Under the pieces are notes generated by a model, which was not told where the DNA came from, did no database searches, and saw only the letters and a list, made by a program, of their open reading frames with translations. The translations under genes and the position numbers were made by a program. From an uncultured Granulosicoccus sp. (GTDB lineage: Bacteria > Pseudomonadota > Gammaproteobacteria > Granulosicoccales > Granulosicoccaceae): a DNA stretch of 64,000 nt. Positions 55,086-63,910 of the stretch are shown piece by piece (the first letter of the stretch is position 1; each line of letters opens with the position of its first letter). The DNA lies in the NCBI GenBank assembly GCA_947499955.1, contig CANMQI010000013.1, positions 140,611 to 204,610 on the forward strand, written 5' to 3'.

Positions 55086-56012
55086 ATGAGTTCACACAGC
55101 CCCACCCCTCTGCCATTGCTGGAACTGGATACCCTCAGAACCCTGGTGGCCATTGCCGAAACCGGCAATTTCTCGGCGGCGGCAGAAGTGGTCTTCCGCA
55201 CACCATCGGCCGTCTCCATGCAGGTCAAGAAGGCCGAGACCTTGTTGGGGCGTCCCTTGTTCAAGCGCGATTCCCGCTCTGTTGTTGCAACCCCGGATGG
55301 CGAGAGGCTGGTGCAGCATGGCAAACGCATGCTGGCGCTGAACCGGGAGATGATGGCCACCTTCATTTCCCCTGATGTCGTTGGCGTGGTGCGGCTTGGC
55401 GCACCCGATGACATGATCGAACACATCCTGCCAGACCTGCTGTGTCGTTTCGCCAACACGCACTGTGGCATTACCGTCGATGTCGTTGTGGACAGCTCTG
55501 TCAAGCTGCGTGAAAAGGTGAACAACGGCGCGCTGGATCTTGCCATGGTGACGTGTGCCCCCGAGTCATCACAGGCAACTGACATGGAGATTCTGTTCGA
55601 GGAACCCTTGACCTGGGCCGGCATGCGACACGGCATTGCCCACGAGCAGAACCCCCTGCCCATTTCCGTCTGGGAAGAAGGTTGCTCATGGCGCAATGCC
55701 GGTATCAACAGCCTTGCCGATTGCAATCGCGATTACCGCATCGCCCTGATGAGTGCCCATATCTCGGGGCAACGTGCGGCCATCCTGGCCGATCTGGCCA
55801 TCGCTCCCATTCCGGTGTCCGCCTGCGTCAATGGCATCGTGCCTCTCGGCGCGCAGCAGGGCCTGCCAGCACTGGGCAACTATGCACTGGGCTTGATTCT
55901 GTCGGAACAGATTTCAAAACCTGCCGAAGCCGCGGCGGACCACCTTCGCGCCTGTTTTGCAGCCCAGGCGGCGCCTGCGCTAAGCCTGGCCGGTGGCAGT
56001 CGCGCCAAATGA
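55086..56012 (+). CDS. LysR-family transcriptional regulator
   Basis: 308 residues. N-terminal winged HTH at about 9-70 (LDTLRTLVAIAETGNFSAAAEVVFRTPSAVSMQVKKAE, split) and a PBP-like effector domain from about 95 (VVGVVRLGAPDDMIEHILPDLL). The effector domain is close to the LysR class I regulators of small-metabolite genes. It diverges from the DUF1127 gene. Its last 33 bp overlap the convergent epimerase gene. Confidence 0.9.
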   Translation: MSSHSPTPLPLLELDTLRTLVAIAETGNFSAAAEVVFRTPSAVSMQVKKAETLLGRPLFKRDSRSVVATPDGERLVQHGKRMLALNREMMATFISPDVVGVVRLGAPDDMIEHILPDLLCRFANTHCGITVDVVVDSSVKLREKVNNGALDLAMVTCAPESSQATDMEILFEEPLTWAGMRHGIAHEQNPLPISVWEEGCSWRNAGINSLADCNRDYRIALMSAHISGQRAAILADLAIAPIPVSACVNGIVPLGAQQGLPALGNYALGLILSEQISKPAEAAADHLRACFAAQAAPALSLAGGSRAK

Positions 56013-57002
56013 CTCCGGTAGAGCCTTCATGCTCTGCAGCGTCTGCCGCACGGCATCGTCCAGGTCGGTGTGAGGCTCTTCTCCCAACAGTTCCAGCAGT
56101 CGAGCATTGTCCAGACGCACCGGATGACGCCATAGCGGAAATACCTCCAGAGCCTCCTGGGGAAAGCTGACGAAAGGTGACAGCAGACGCATGATCCACC
56201 AGGGAAACCTGCGAACGGGAAGCTGATAGCCAACAACACGCTCGACCGCATGCGCCAGTGCCTGTCCGTCCTCATCCCAGTGACCGGCAAACTGCAGACA
56301 TTCGAATGGGCGAAGCGATGAGCGACGTTCGATCAGCTGCGCAAAGCATTCCGCCAGATCGGGCAGATAGGCGTAGGCATGGCCCGCACCGTTACCCACA
56401 GAAACAAACTTTCTCACCGGACGCCCCGGTGCCACCATGGCCTGACTGAACCAGCTGGACCGAGCGTTGGCCCCGAAAAAATCCCCGGCCCGCAGGATCA
56501 GACTCGGCACCTCGGGAGCCGCCGCTGCCAATCGCTTCTCCATCTTGATGCGAATACGGCCCTTGCGGGTACGTGCCGTTTGCGGCGTATGCTCGCTTAT
56601 CACCGGACTGCTTGCCGCATCGTAGTTGTACAAGGTGCCCGGCAGAACGATGCGCGCCCCTCCCTGCGCTCGTGCCGCTGCAATCGTATTGTCCAGCATA
56701 GGTAGAACGCGGGTTTCCCAGTGCCGATAACCCGGCGGATTGACCGCATGCACGATCACATCCACGCCTTGTGCGGCTCGCTGCACATCGTCTGCGGACA
56801 GCGCGTCTCCCTGCTGCCAGACGATACCCTCAGCAATGACCTGGTCCCGCGCTGCAGCCTCGATATCACGTGCCAGACCGACCACCTGCCAGCCCTTGCG
56901 CAGAAGCTTGTCGGCAATTTCGCTGCCTATACCCCCTGTTGCACCCAGCACCAGCGCCCGGCCAGCGAGAGGTTCTGCTGGTGTCTGTGATTCTCTGTTC
57001 AT
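55980..57002 (-). CDS. NAD(P)-dependent epimerase/dehydratase-like (atypical SDR)
   Basis: 340 residues from MNRESQTPAEPLAGRALVLGATGG; the frame opens at 57098 but the LysR start region overlaps it. NAD(P) motif GATGGIGSEIADKLLR (about 17-35) and the catalytic-like YNYDAASS near 145. It resembles NmrA/atypical SDR proteins that act on sugar-nucleotides or as redox sensors, but the classical YxxxK is not obvious. Divergent from the second LysR gene with an inverted repeat between them, so it is likely that LysR's target. Confidence 0.78.
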   Translation of the reverse strand: MNRESQTPAEPLAGRALVLGATGGIGSEIADKLLRKGWQVVGLARDIEAAARDQVIAEGIVWQQGDALSADDVQRAAQGVDVIVHAVNPPGYRHWETRVLPMLDNTIAAARAQGGARIVLPGTLYNYDAASSPVISEHTPQTARTRKGRIRIKMEKRLAAAAPEVPSLILRAGDFFGANARSSWFSQAMVAPGRPVRKFVSVGNGAGHAYAYLPDLAECFAQLIERRSSLRPFECLQFAGHWDEDGQALAHAVERVVGYQLPVRRFPWWIMRLLSPFVSFPQEALEVFPLWRHPVRLDNARLLELLGEEPHTDLDDAVRQTLQSMKALPESFGATATGQA

Positions 57003-57088
57003 CAATGCCTCCAATTGCCTGTTGTTCAGAAGTACGGACAACATAGCGCCACTGGCACATATTGAAAATTGACAAACTTTTTCCAATA

Positions 57089-57109
57089 GCTCATACATTT
57101 TGTATGAGC
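57089..57109. promoter_or_regulatory. Inverted repeat overlapping the second LysR start codon
   Basis: GCTCATAC-N5-GTATGAGC, 8 perfect pairs. It covers the LysR ATG at 57104 and lies 87 bp from the epimerase-like start. A likely LysR site for control of the divergent epimerase gene and for autorepression by covering its own start codon. Confidence 0.62.
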
Positions 57110-57997
57110 AAAATTCTGGACTGGAATGATCAGCGCGCCTTTCTGGCAGTTATCGAGACCGGCAGCCTCTCCGCGGCAGCAAGGCGGCTCGGCGTGGCCC
57201 AGGCAACGGTGCGCACCCGTATCGAATCCCTCGAAGCGGTGCTGGATACCGTGTTGTTCACCCGCTCGGTGAATGGCCTGGTACCCACCGATCGCGCCCT
57301 GGCCCTGATTGAGCCGGCACGCGCCACGGCCAATGCATCGGCGGCCTTTGTACGGACAGCCTCTGCTGATTCCGGTGAAGTCGCAGGCGTTGTCCGCATC
57401 AGCGTCTCGGAATTCGTGGGCGTGCAGGTACTGCCTGCCATGCTCAAACCACTACGCCAGCAACACCCACAGCTCGTGCTGGAAATCGATCTTTCCAATG
57501 CATCGGCAGCCATACTGGATCGCGAAGCCGACATAGCGGTTCGCATGCATCAACCGCAACAAGGCTCCCTGATCGCCCGCAAGGTAGCGTCTATACAGCT
57601 GGGTCTGTACGCCCACCACGACTACCTGCAAACCCATGGCGAACCGACAAGCCCCGGTGAACTGGCCAACCATGACTGGATCGGTCCGGACCGCGCCAGC
57701 AACGACCTGGCTCTGGCCACGAAGATTCTGCCGGACGTCAGTCGTCAACGCTGTGTGATACGCACCGATAGCCACCCGATGCAACTGGCAGCCGCACGCG
57801 CAGGCCTCGGAATTGCGGCCATTCAATGCGTCAGCGGTGATGCCGAGCCCGAGCTGCGTCGCGTATTACCGGACATGACCATAGCCACGCTGGACACCTG
57901 GATCGTGACCCATGCAAACCTGCGAAACGTGCCGAAGGTTCGCGTCGTCATGGATCATCTGGCAGCATGTTTCAGGAGTCATGGCGAGATGATGTGA
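57104..57997 (+). CDS. LysR-family transcriptional regulator
   Basis: 297 residues from MSKILDWNDQRAFLAVIETGSLSAAARRLG. HTH at 8-65; effector domain from about 90 (GVVRISVSEFVGVQVLPAML). The sequence style (LNLEIDLSNASAAI-like, DIAVRMHQP) is that of the LysR group that controls divergent redox or SDR genes. Pairs with the epimerase-like gene. Confidence 0.88.
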   Translation: MSKILDWNDQRAFLAVIETGSLSAAARRLGVAQATVRTRIESLEAVLDTVLFTRSVNGLVPTDRALALIEPARATANASAAFVRTASADSGEVAGVVRISVSEFVGVQVLPAMLKPLRQQHPQLVLEIDLSNASAAILDREADIAVRMHQPQQGSLIARKVASIQLGLYAHHDYLQTHGEPTSPGELANHDWIGPDRASNDLALATKILPDVSRQRCVIRTDSHPMQLAAARAGLGIAAIQCVSGDAEPELRRVLPDMTIATLDTWIVTHANLRNVPKVRVVMDHLAACFRSHGEMM

Positions 57998-58254
57998 TTG
58001 GTTCAGAACGTTTGAGCGGCTCGGCCGTCTCGCGGCTTCATACAAGGGAATTGACCTGCCTACCTGACCCTCCAACCTGCACTGAAAACCTGCGCAGGGT
58101 ATTAATACGCACAACGTCATATTGTTCATGCCAGAGCTTCGGCGGTAAACTTGGCCCGGATAGACTAGCGACATCAGACACCACCCCACGATACCGACAC
58201 GACTCGGCCTCGCAGGCTCTGTTGAACCTGATGCGAATGCTGAAGAGACTCGTC

Positions 58255-59769
58255 ATGAAGCCATACCACCTGCTGTTCCCACTCATCCTGACAACGCAAC
58301 TGATTGCCTGTAGCAGCAGTGATGACCCGGCATCTCAACCTGCCGATGACGATGATGAACCCATTGAGCCACCGGTGGTTCTGCAAACGCCTGACTATCG
58401 TGGCGAGCTTTCATTCGCCGATACGCTTCAGGTGGATCTGGACCCCATGATCACCGAGGCCGGGCTGAACCGCGTTTTCGAATACCAGGTGTCTCGCGAC
58501 GGAACAACCATCCGGGCAGATGTCCTCAATGATGATAGTGAGATCGCAGCCATTGCCCTGATTGACACCCTGACCGGAGAGGCCAGCTGGCTGGTAACCG
58601 ATATCGGGGAAAACACTCAGTTGGTATTCGATGCGCAGAATTCACCCGTTGCCGTCATCGGACTTTCCTGCGCCACGGTCTCCTACAACGCGACTTTCAG
58701 CGACAGCCTGTTCGACATGTCATCGCTGAGTCCGGCCGATCGCTGCATCTACAAGGGAACAGATCAGTCTGCCGATGGCAATGTCGTGCTCTTCAATACC
58801 TACGACCCGCTGGACCTGAGTCAATACGGGGTCCCGAACAGCACCACCCTGCATGCCTATACGCTGGATTCAGGCAATCTTGTCGACTACCCCGACACCA
58901 CTATTGAAGTGGATGGCATCGTCCTGTCCCCGCGCCTGTCAGGCATCAGCTACCAGGGATATGAACTGAGCGATGATGGCCAGTTGCTGTTCAGTCAGCA
59001 GTGGTGGCAAGGGACGGACACGAACGGCGGTACGGTGCGACAGGTGGGCGCTACCTTGTGGAATACAGCCACGAACGAATGGGTGATTCGTGGCCAGGCC
59101 GAGGATGCGAGGGGATGCACGATCACTGACAAGGTCGATTGCCTGCCACCCTACTCCTACACCTTGTCCGCCGACGGCAACCGACAGTATTCGGAAATCC
59201 CCGTTGGCGAGCGTGTGGAGAATCGTCCACCCTGGGAGAATTTCGACTCATCTTCCGAGCTGTTCCTGACCGGTTTGGAGATCGCGTTTCCTCTGGAAGG
59301 CATCGACAATGTGCAGTCCATGATCACTAACGTTGATGGTGACCAGCTTGTATATTTCGCTGGGTCTTACGGCAGCAGCGAGTCGACTGCAGGCTACCAT
59401 CTCTACCAGAGAAGCAGCGACAAACGGATGTCTCTGAACCGCGCCCTGCGTGGCTGCCCATTGACGGATGACAACGGCAATGATGTGGACGAATCTACTT
59501 GCAAATACACCTCTGTCCCCGGCGCCGCTACCAGCGAAGCCGAGTATTACACCGCCGATGGCCAACACGTACTGTTCCGCTCCATCAGCCGCTTTACTGA
59601 TGAGCGTGAACAGTCAGTCGACAACTTCCTGCTCGATGTGGAAGATGCCGCCATGTACTCCCTGCCTGAATACTATGGTGAGCGCTCCGCCTGGATCAGT
59701 GGTGACGGCGCGGTGGTGATGGGGGTCAGTGATTATCCAGAGTATGACGTGTTGATTGGCAGGCGGTAG
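58255..59769 (+). CDS. Orphan lipoprotein of unknown function
   Basis: 504 residues from MKPYHLLFPLILTTQLIACSSSD with GAAGAG about 8 nt upstream; in-frame ATGs at 58237 and 58231 are alternatives. Lipobox TQLIAC, with C19 the acylated residue, then an acidic PADDDDEPIEPP spacer. The rest is beta-rich, with no transmembrane segment and no family I can name; repeats of ADDGNRQY-type (LSDDGQLLFSQQ, LSADGNRQYSE) suggest a beta-propeller. Membrane-anchored, probably outer-leaflet or periplasmic. The 250 bp before it hold no gene. Confidence 0.72.
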   Translation: MKPYHLLFPLILTTQLIACSSSDDPASQPADDDDEPIEPPVVLQTPDYRGELSFADTLQVDLDPMITEAGLNRVFEYQVSRDGTTIRADVLNDDSEIAAIALIDTLTGEASWLVTDIGENTQLVFDAQNSPVAVIGLSCATVSYNATFSDSLFDMSSLSPADRCIYKGTDQSADGNVVLFNTYDPLDLSQYGVPNSTTLHAYTLDSGNLVDYPDTTIEVDGIVLSPRLSGISYQGYELSDDGQLLFSQQWWQGTDTNGGTVRQVGATLWNTATNEWVIRGQAEDARGCTITDKVDCLPPYSYTLSADGNRQYSEIPVGERVENRPPWENFDSSSELFLTGLEIAFPLEGIDNVQSMITNVDGDQLVYFAGSYGSSESTAGYHLYQRSSDKRMSLNRALRGCPLTDDNGNDVDESTCKYTSVPGAATSEAEYYTADGQHVLFRSISRFTDEREQSVDNFLLDVEDAAMYSLPEYYGERSAWISGDGAVVMGVSDYPEYDVLIGRR

Positions 59770-59779
59770 AATCAGGGGC

Positions 59780-59840
59780 ATGGCTTATGGCTTATGGCTT
59801 ATGGCTTATGGCTTATGGCTTATGGCTTATGGCTTATGGT
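59780..59840. repeat. Heptanucleotide tandem repeat (ATGGCTT)x8
   Basis: Eight perfect ATGGCTT units plus a partial ATGGT, starting 11 bp past the lipoprotein stop. The 7-bp unit is not a multiple of 3 and lies between the lipoprotein stop and the HNH gene region. Confidence 0.97.
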
Positions 59841-60371
59841 TACTTTACTCGCACTCCAGCGTATGCATCATGTCGAATAGAGTTGGCCTGCCAATACTGT
59901 ATATATAACCAGCTATTATAACATGAGCAGAGAGATCCTCCACTGGCCCGGCGTAAAATGGATTGATACCATGAGCCGGAGCCAGGAATGCACCTCCACC
60001 ACGCCGACACTGACAACGATCTGAGCCCAAACGGCTCCTTGACCTTCTATGCGCTTTCCTGGAATGTTGTTGTGAATGCCATTGCCGAGGAGCGTTCACA
60101 CTATCAATCGTCGCAGGATCAGCCCGACAGAGGCGCTCACCATCAACAACAGGATGAGCCCTCCGAATCAGACCACCGCCAGCGGGTGGAGGCCGAAGAG
60201 CCCGGCTCCGGTCAGGATCAACTGAGTAAACGCATCTCCCAAGCCGAGGCCCTCCGACTGGCATGGCATTGATCGAGGGTGCACAGCACGCATCGGAGGA
60301 CAGAACCGCAAAGGCCGAAAGACTGCGTGAACGCATCAGACTCATTGGCGGGCAAGCACCCTCTTCTGACG
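59841..60371. other. Region upstream of the HNH gene with three short ORFs in different frames
   Basis: About 530 bp without a gene I can support. Plus-strand ORFs at 59988-60272 (94 codons, Gln/Glu/Asp-rich) and 60263-60442 (59 codons, AERLRERIRLIGG) lie in different frames from the HNH gene, which has its own GTG at 60279 in the third frame. The set may be an eroded 5' part of a longer HNH protein or chance; minus-strand frames are also open. Nothing else is recognisable. Confidence 0.4.
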
Positions 60372-62021
60372 ATGAAAGCAATGAAACCCTGGGGAAATCG
60401 ACTGCGCTCACTATCCAGAACCCGGGACCGGAATCTCGCTGAACAACTGCAACTGCAAGTGCGATTCGATGATGCCGAGCACTACAAGCTCGATGGTTGT
60501 CGCAGCATGATTGTCTGGATGGATACCCACCTGGGCATCGCGAAGACCAATGCCTCCGAGCAGCTGCGGGTCGGCCGCGCCTTGCAGCAACTGCCCATAC
60601 TCGAATCCCTGTTTACACTCGGCCAGATATCCTTCTCGCAGCTTCGTGAAGTGACACGCGTTGCCACCTCGCAGACCGATGCCGAGTTCGCGCTGGCGAC
60701 CCTCGCTCTATCTGTCACTGAGACACGCGAATACTGCCTGCGGTTTCGTCACGATGTCGATCGTGATGATGACGCCAGACTTGCCGCACAGCACGGGCAG
60801 GATATCAGCGACGCTCATGCAGCCCTACGCGCCTATGAACGGCGCACACTCTCTTTCAGTGAACCTGATGCGCACTCCACCCGTATTGTCATCGAACTGC
60901 CAAGGGAGCTGGGTGAAGAATTCCGACGTTCCCTTGAACAATGTGAAGACTGGATTCGGGAAATTGGCGATGATCCGCTTCACGGTGTGGCTCATCTCGG
61001 CCATCACGATGTTGACAAGCTCGCTTCACAGCACCCACACCACAATACTGATTTCGGCGCTGGAAAAGTTGATGCCGGTGCGCCGATCAAACCCACGGCC
61101 ACGCAACTGCGTGCCGATGCCGCTTTGCTGATGAGCAGACAATCTCTTGCAAATGCAGGCCATGCCGTGGCGATGGCCGACCGCTATCGCGTGCATGTCA
61201 ACCTGGATCTCGGGCAATTGATCGAGAGCTTTGACGATGATCAATCCAGCAAGGCGCCCGCTGCCGAGAACTCGAACTGTTGCACTGGCGGCAATCACGG
61301 GATTCAAGCGACGGACAACGAACGAGAATCCATTACAGAACGCCCCTGGCTCCATGGCGCCGGCCCCGTATCCCGTGCTACAGCACAGCGACTGGCCGAA
61401 ATAGCAGGATTCACCCTTGTATTACGCGATGACGAAGGTGACGTTCTCGCAACCGCCGACAAGGCGCCTCCATTTACCAAGCGCCAGCTGCGCACGCTAC
61501 GTGCTCGTGACAGACGCTGTCAGATGCCCGGGTGTGGTTCTACACGGCATGCCGAAGGTCATCATGTGGTACACCGTGAGAATGGCGGGCAGTCGACAAT
61601 GGACAATGCCGTGCACCTGTGCGGAGCTTGCCATCGACTGCTGCATGAAGGCGGCTTTCGACTGGAACGCATTGGCCCCAATGGTGCCGATATGGGGCAA
61701 CAGGCGGCGCAGGTGCATGCAGCGGACAGTGCGTCCCGGGCACGCGCGCAGGCCAAGGTGGCGAGAATCAGGCGTTATCGACTCTATGGGGCTGATGGCA
61801 GTGAATATGCCAGTGTGAATGCAGCTCGTGCGAGTATGAATGTTGGGGATGCCGGTGGGCAGAGTCGGTGGGCTGGGTGGGATGAACAGACTCGGCAGAC
61901 TCGGCAATCCAGAAATACCCGACAACCAACGCAGCCCCCAAGTCATGAGGATTACGCGCCTGACCAAAAACACACCTCGCCCAACACGGAAAAAACGAGG
62001 AGCTCGGCGTTCGTTAACTGA
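60372..62021 (+). CDS. DUF222-HNH endonuclease family protein
   Basis: 549 residues from the ATG at 60372 (GTG at 60279 is the alternative). N-terminal DUF222 (about 10-300, with DGCRSMIVWMDTHLGIAKTNASEQLRVGRAL in parts and FSQLREVTRVATS), then HNH near 405-455: RDRRCQMPGCGSTRHAEGHHVVH, GGQSTMDNAVHLCGACHRLLHEGG. Both zinc cysteine pairs and the HH/H residues are present. This '13E12' type is common in actinobacteria and behaves like a mobile nuclease. The C-terminal 80 residues are polar and poorly conserved. Confidence 0.85.
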   Translation: MKAMKPWGNRLRSLSRTRDRNLAEQLQLQVRFDDAEHYKLDGCRSMIVWMDTHLGIAKTNASEQLRVGRALQQLPILESLFTLGQISFSQLREVTRVATSQTDAEFALATLALSVTETREYCLRFRHDVDRDDDARLAAQHGQDISDAHAALRAYERRTLSFSEPDAHSTRIVIELPRELGEEFRRSLEQCEDWIREIGDDPLHGVAHLGHHDVDKLASQHPHHNTDFGAGKVDAGAPIKPTATQLRADAALLMSRQSLANAGHAVAMADRYRVHVNLDLGQLIESFDDDQSSKAPAAENSNCCTGGNHGIQATDNERESITERPWLHGAGPVSRATAQRLAEIAGFTLVLRDDEGDVLATADKAPPFTKRQLRTLRARDRRCQMPGCGSTRHAEGHHVVHRENGGQSTMDNAVHLCGACHRLLHEGGFRLERIGPNGADMGQQAAQVHAADSASRARAQAKVARIRRYRLYGADGSEYASVNAARASMNVGDAGGQSRWAGWDEQTRQTRQSRNTRQPTQPPSHEDYAPDQKHTSPNTEKTRSSAFVN

Positions 62022-62028
62022 CTTAATC

Positions 62029-62145
62029 GTTTAGACGAGTAAACACTGAGCTGCTCGCCAAACGACAATTAAGATATGGTTAGACGAGTAAACACTTGTG
62101 CTACTTGCCAGGCGACGCTGCAGATGTGTTTAGACGAGTAAACAC
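62029..62145. repeat. Three-copy dyad repeat with about 50-bp period
   Basis: GTTTAGACGAGTAAACAC at 62029-62046, a one-base-shorter copy at 62079-62095, and another at 62128-62145. Each contains an inverted pair GTTTA / TAAAC around GACGAG. The intervening sequences are also alike (GCT..TTGCCA..CGAC), so the unit is an imperfect ~50-bp tandem repeat. Between the HNH and ABC-F genes; no gene in the interval. Confidence 0.9.
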
Positions 62146-62218
62146 CATTCGCCTGTCTGTTTCCGATTTAGTACACAGAGATTCCGCAGCCTCAAGCTGC
62201 ATTGCCACAAACTCGAAT

Positions 62219-63793
62219 TCACGACAACATCACTACTCGCTCCACACCAATGGCATCAAGAAACCGCTCATCATGCGACACCACCAGCAACGCACCATCA
62301 TAATTCTGCAAGGCAGCCTCCAGAGCTTCCTGCGCAGCCAGATCCAGATGATTGGTCGGCTCATCCAGCATCATCAACCGAGCCGGCCGATCGTTGCCAA
62401 CGGTGCACGCCAGCGACACCCGCATCAGCTGCCCACCGCTGAGACTATGCAAAGGCTGCAACACACTGTCATCACGAAACTGCAAGCGTGATAACAGGGT
62501 TCTGCTTTGCGTATCATCGATGCCCGGATTCAGCTGCTGGAAATTGTCCAGCACACTTACCGACCGATCCAGAAAACTCAGTTGTTGATCGAGTAGCACA
62601 TGATCCGGAATCACCTGTATGGTCCCTGACCTCGGTGTGAGGTCGCCGGCTATCAACGACAGCAATGTCGACTTGCCCGTACCATTGCCACCCTGCACAG
62701 CAATGCGCTCAGGACCGACAATATGCAGGTCAAGATTATCGATGACGGCAGGGTTCCGCGCATAGCCTCCCGTGAGTCTCTCAAGCCGCAAGACCCGCTG
62801 CCCTCCTGCGAGCCCCGTTGATGGCAAAGACACTGACAGAGGCTTGATCACTTCGACACGGCTGCGCGCTTCATGCAGCTGATCGGCGGCTTTCTCTTGT
62901 CGTTTTTTCGTCATACGCTCATTACTCGCCGAGGTTTCCTCACTCCGCCCGGCCATGGCATTGAGCAATATCTTCGGCTGGCCGCCCTCCTGCCGACGGC
63001 GACGACCGGAGTTGTCTCTGCGGGCTTGCCTTTCCGAAACTCGCTGGCGATGCGCTGCCAGATCGGCACTCTGCTTCGACGCCACTGCCAGCGCCTGCTC
63101 GGCCTGAGCCAATTCAGCAGCCTTCTCGCGACGGTAGAAAGTGCCGTTGCCACCATAGCGATTCGCACCCAGCGAACCGAGCTCCACGATAACATCCATC
63201 GCATCAAGCAACTCCCGGTCATGACTGGCTACCAGCGCACCACCGCTCCAGCTGCGCAACAGACTCAGAACCTGATCACGCCCTTCACGATCCAGATGGT
63301 TTGTCGGCTCATCCAGCAGAATGAAGTCAGGCTGCTGGAACACCAAAGCCGCCAGTCTGGCGCGAGTTCCCTGCCCACCGGAGAATGACGCCAGCGATTG
63401 ATCCACAGGCACATCCAGGGAAAATCGCTGCAGACACTGTTCCATCCTCGCCGGCAGTCCCCAATCAGCCTCGGCCAGCTCCTCTAGACTTGCGTTACCT
63501 GCAGCGGCACGCGCCAGCACAGCCAACGCCTCGGTGGTGCCAAATAAATCGGATATCGTCGATACACCGTGCAGGTCCTGGCGCAACATGGCCACCTGAG
63601 CTTCACGATGAACATGCCCGCCAGCAGGCTGCAATCGCCCGGCTATCAGTTCAAGCAGTGTGGATTTACCTGCGCCGTTGCGACCGACCAGACCGGTACA
63701 GTGAGGCCCAAGCTGCAGGTTCAGTGGGTCGAATGGCTGGTGACCGTCAGGTGCAAGCCAGAACAGATCGTTGAGAATGATGGGTGGGCGCAT
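62219..63793 (-). CDS. ABC-F family ATPase
   Basis: 524 residues, two ABC modules without membrane domains: first P-loop GRNGAGKSTLL and LLDEPTNHLD, second GGNGTGKSTLL and MLDEPTNHLD, signature ASFSGGQGTRA and SLSGGQLMRV. The inter-domain linker (about 205-310) is charged with an Arg/Gln stretch. ABC-F proteins act on ribosomes (translation, antibiotic resistance) and not as transporters. The subfamily is unclear; it is not a clear match to EttA, Uup or YheS. Confidence 0.9.
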   Translation of the reverse strand: MRPPIILNDLFWLAPDGHQPFDPLNLQLGPHCTGLVGRNGAGKSTLLELIAGRLQPAGGHVHREAQVAMLRQDLHGVSTISDLFGTTEALAVLARAAAGNASLEELAEADWGLPARMEQCLQRFSLDVPVDQSLASFSGGQGTRARLAALVFQQPDFILLDEPTNHLDREGRDQVLSLLRSWSGGALVASHDRELLDAMDVIVELGSLGANRYGGNGTFYRREKAAELAQAEQALAVASKQSADLAAHRQRVSERQARRDNSGRRRRQEGGQPKILLNAMAGRSEETSASNERMTKKRQEKAADQLHEARSRVEVIKPLSVSLPSTGLAGGQRVLRLERLTGGYARNPAVIDNLDLHIVGPERIAVQGGNGTGKSTLLSLIAGDLTPRSGTIQVIPDHVLLDQQLSFLDRSVSVLDNFQQLNPGIDDTQSRTLLSRLQFRDDSVLQPLHSLSGGQLMRVSLACTVGNDRPARLMMLDEPTNHLDLAAQEALEAALQNYDGALLVVSHDERFLDAIGVERVVMLS

Positions 63794-63910
63794 GAATCAG
63801 GGACTCCGAGTAGACAGTGGGAATGGAACGAACTGCCTCTGCCTGATTCATGTCTTTGATTTCTCTCATTCTGAGCGCCTGGACGTTTGGTGGTGCCGGC
63901 CTGATCACTC

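Noticed and set aside
59988..60272. 94-codon plus-strand ORF as a gene
   Set aside because: Polar low-complexity composition, no ribosome site and no family; described only as part of the unclear HNH upstream region.
62029..62145. CRISPR-like spacing of three repeats
   Set aside because: The repeats are only 18 bp, and the intervening sequences are similar to each other, unlike CRISPR spacers. No cas genes are near.
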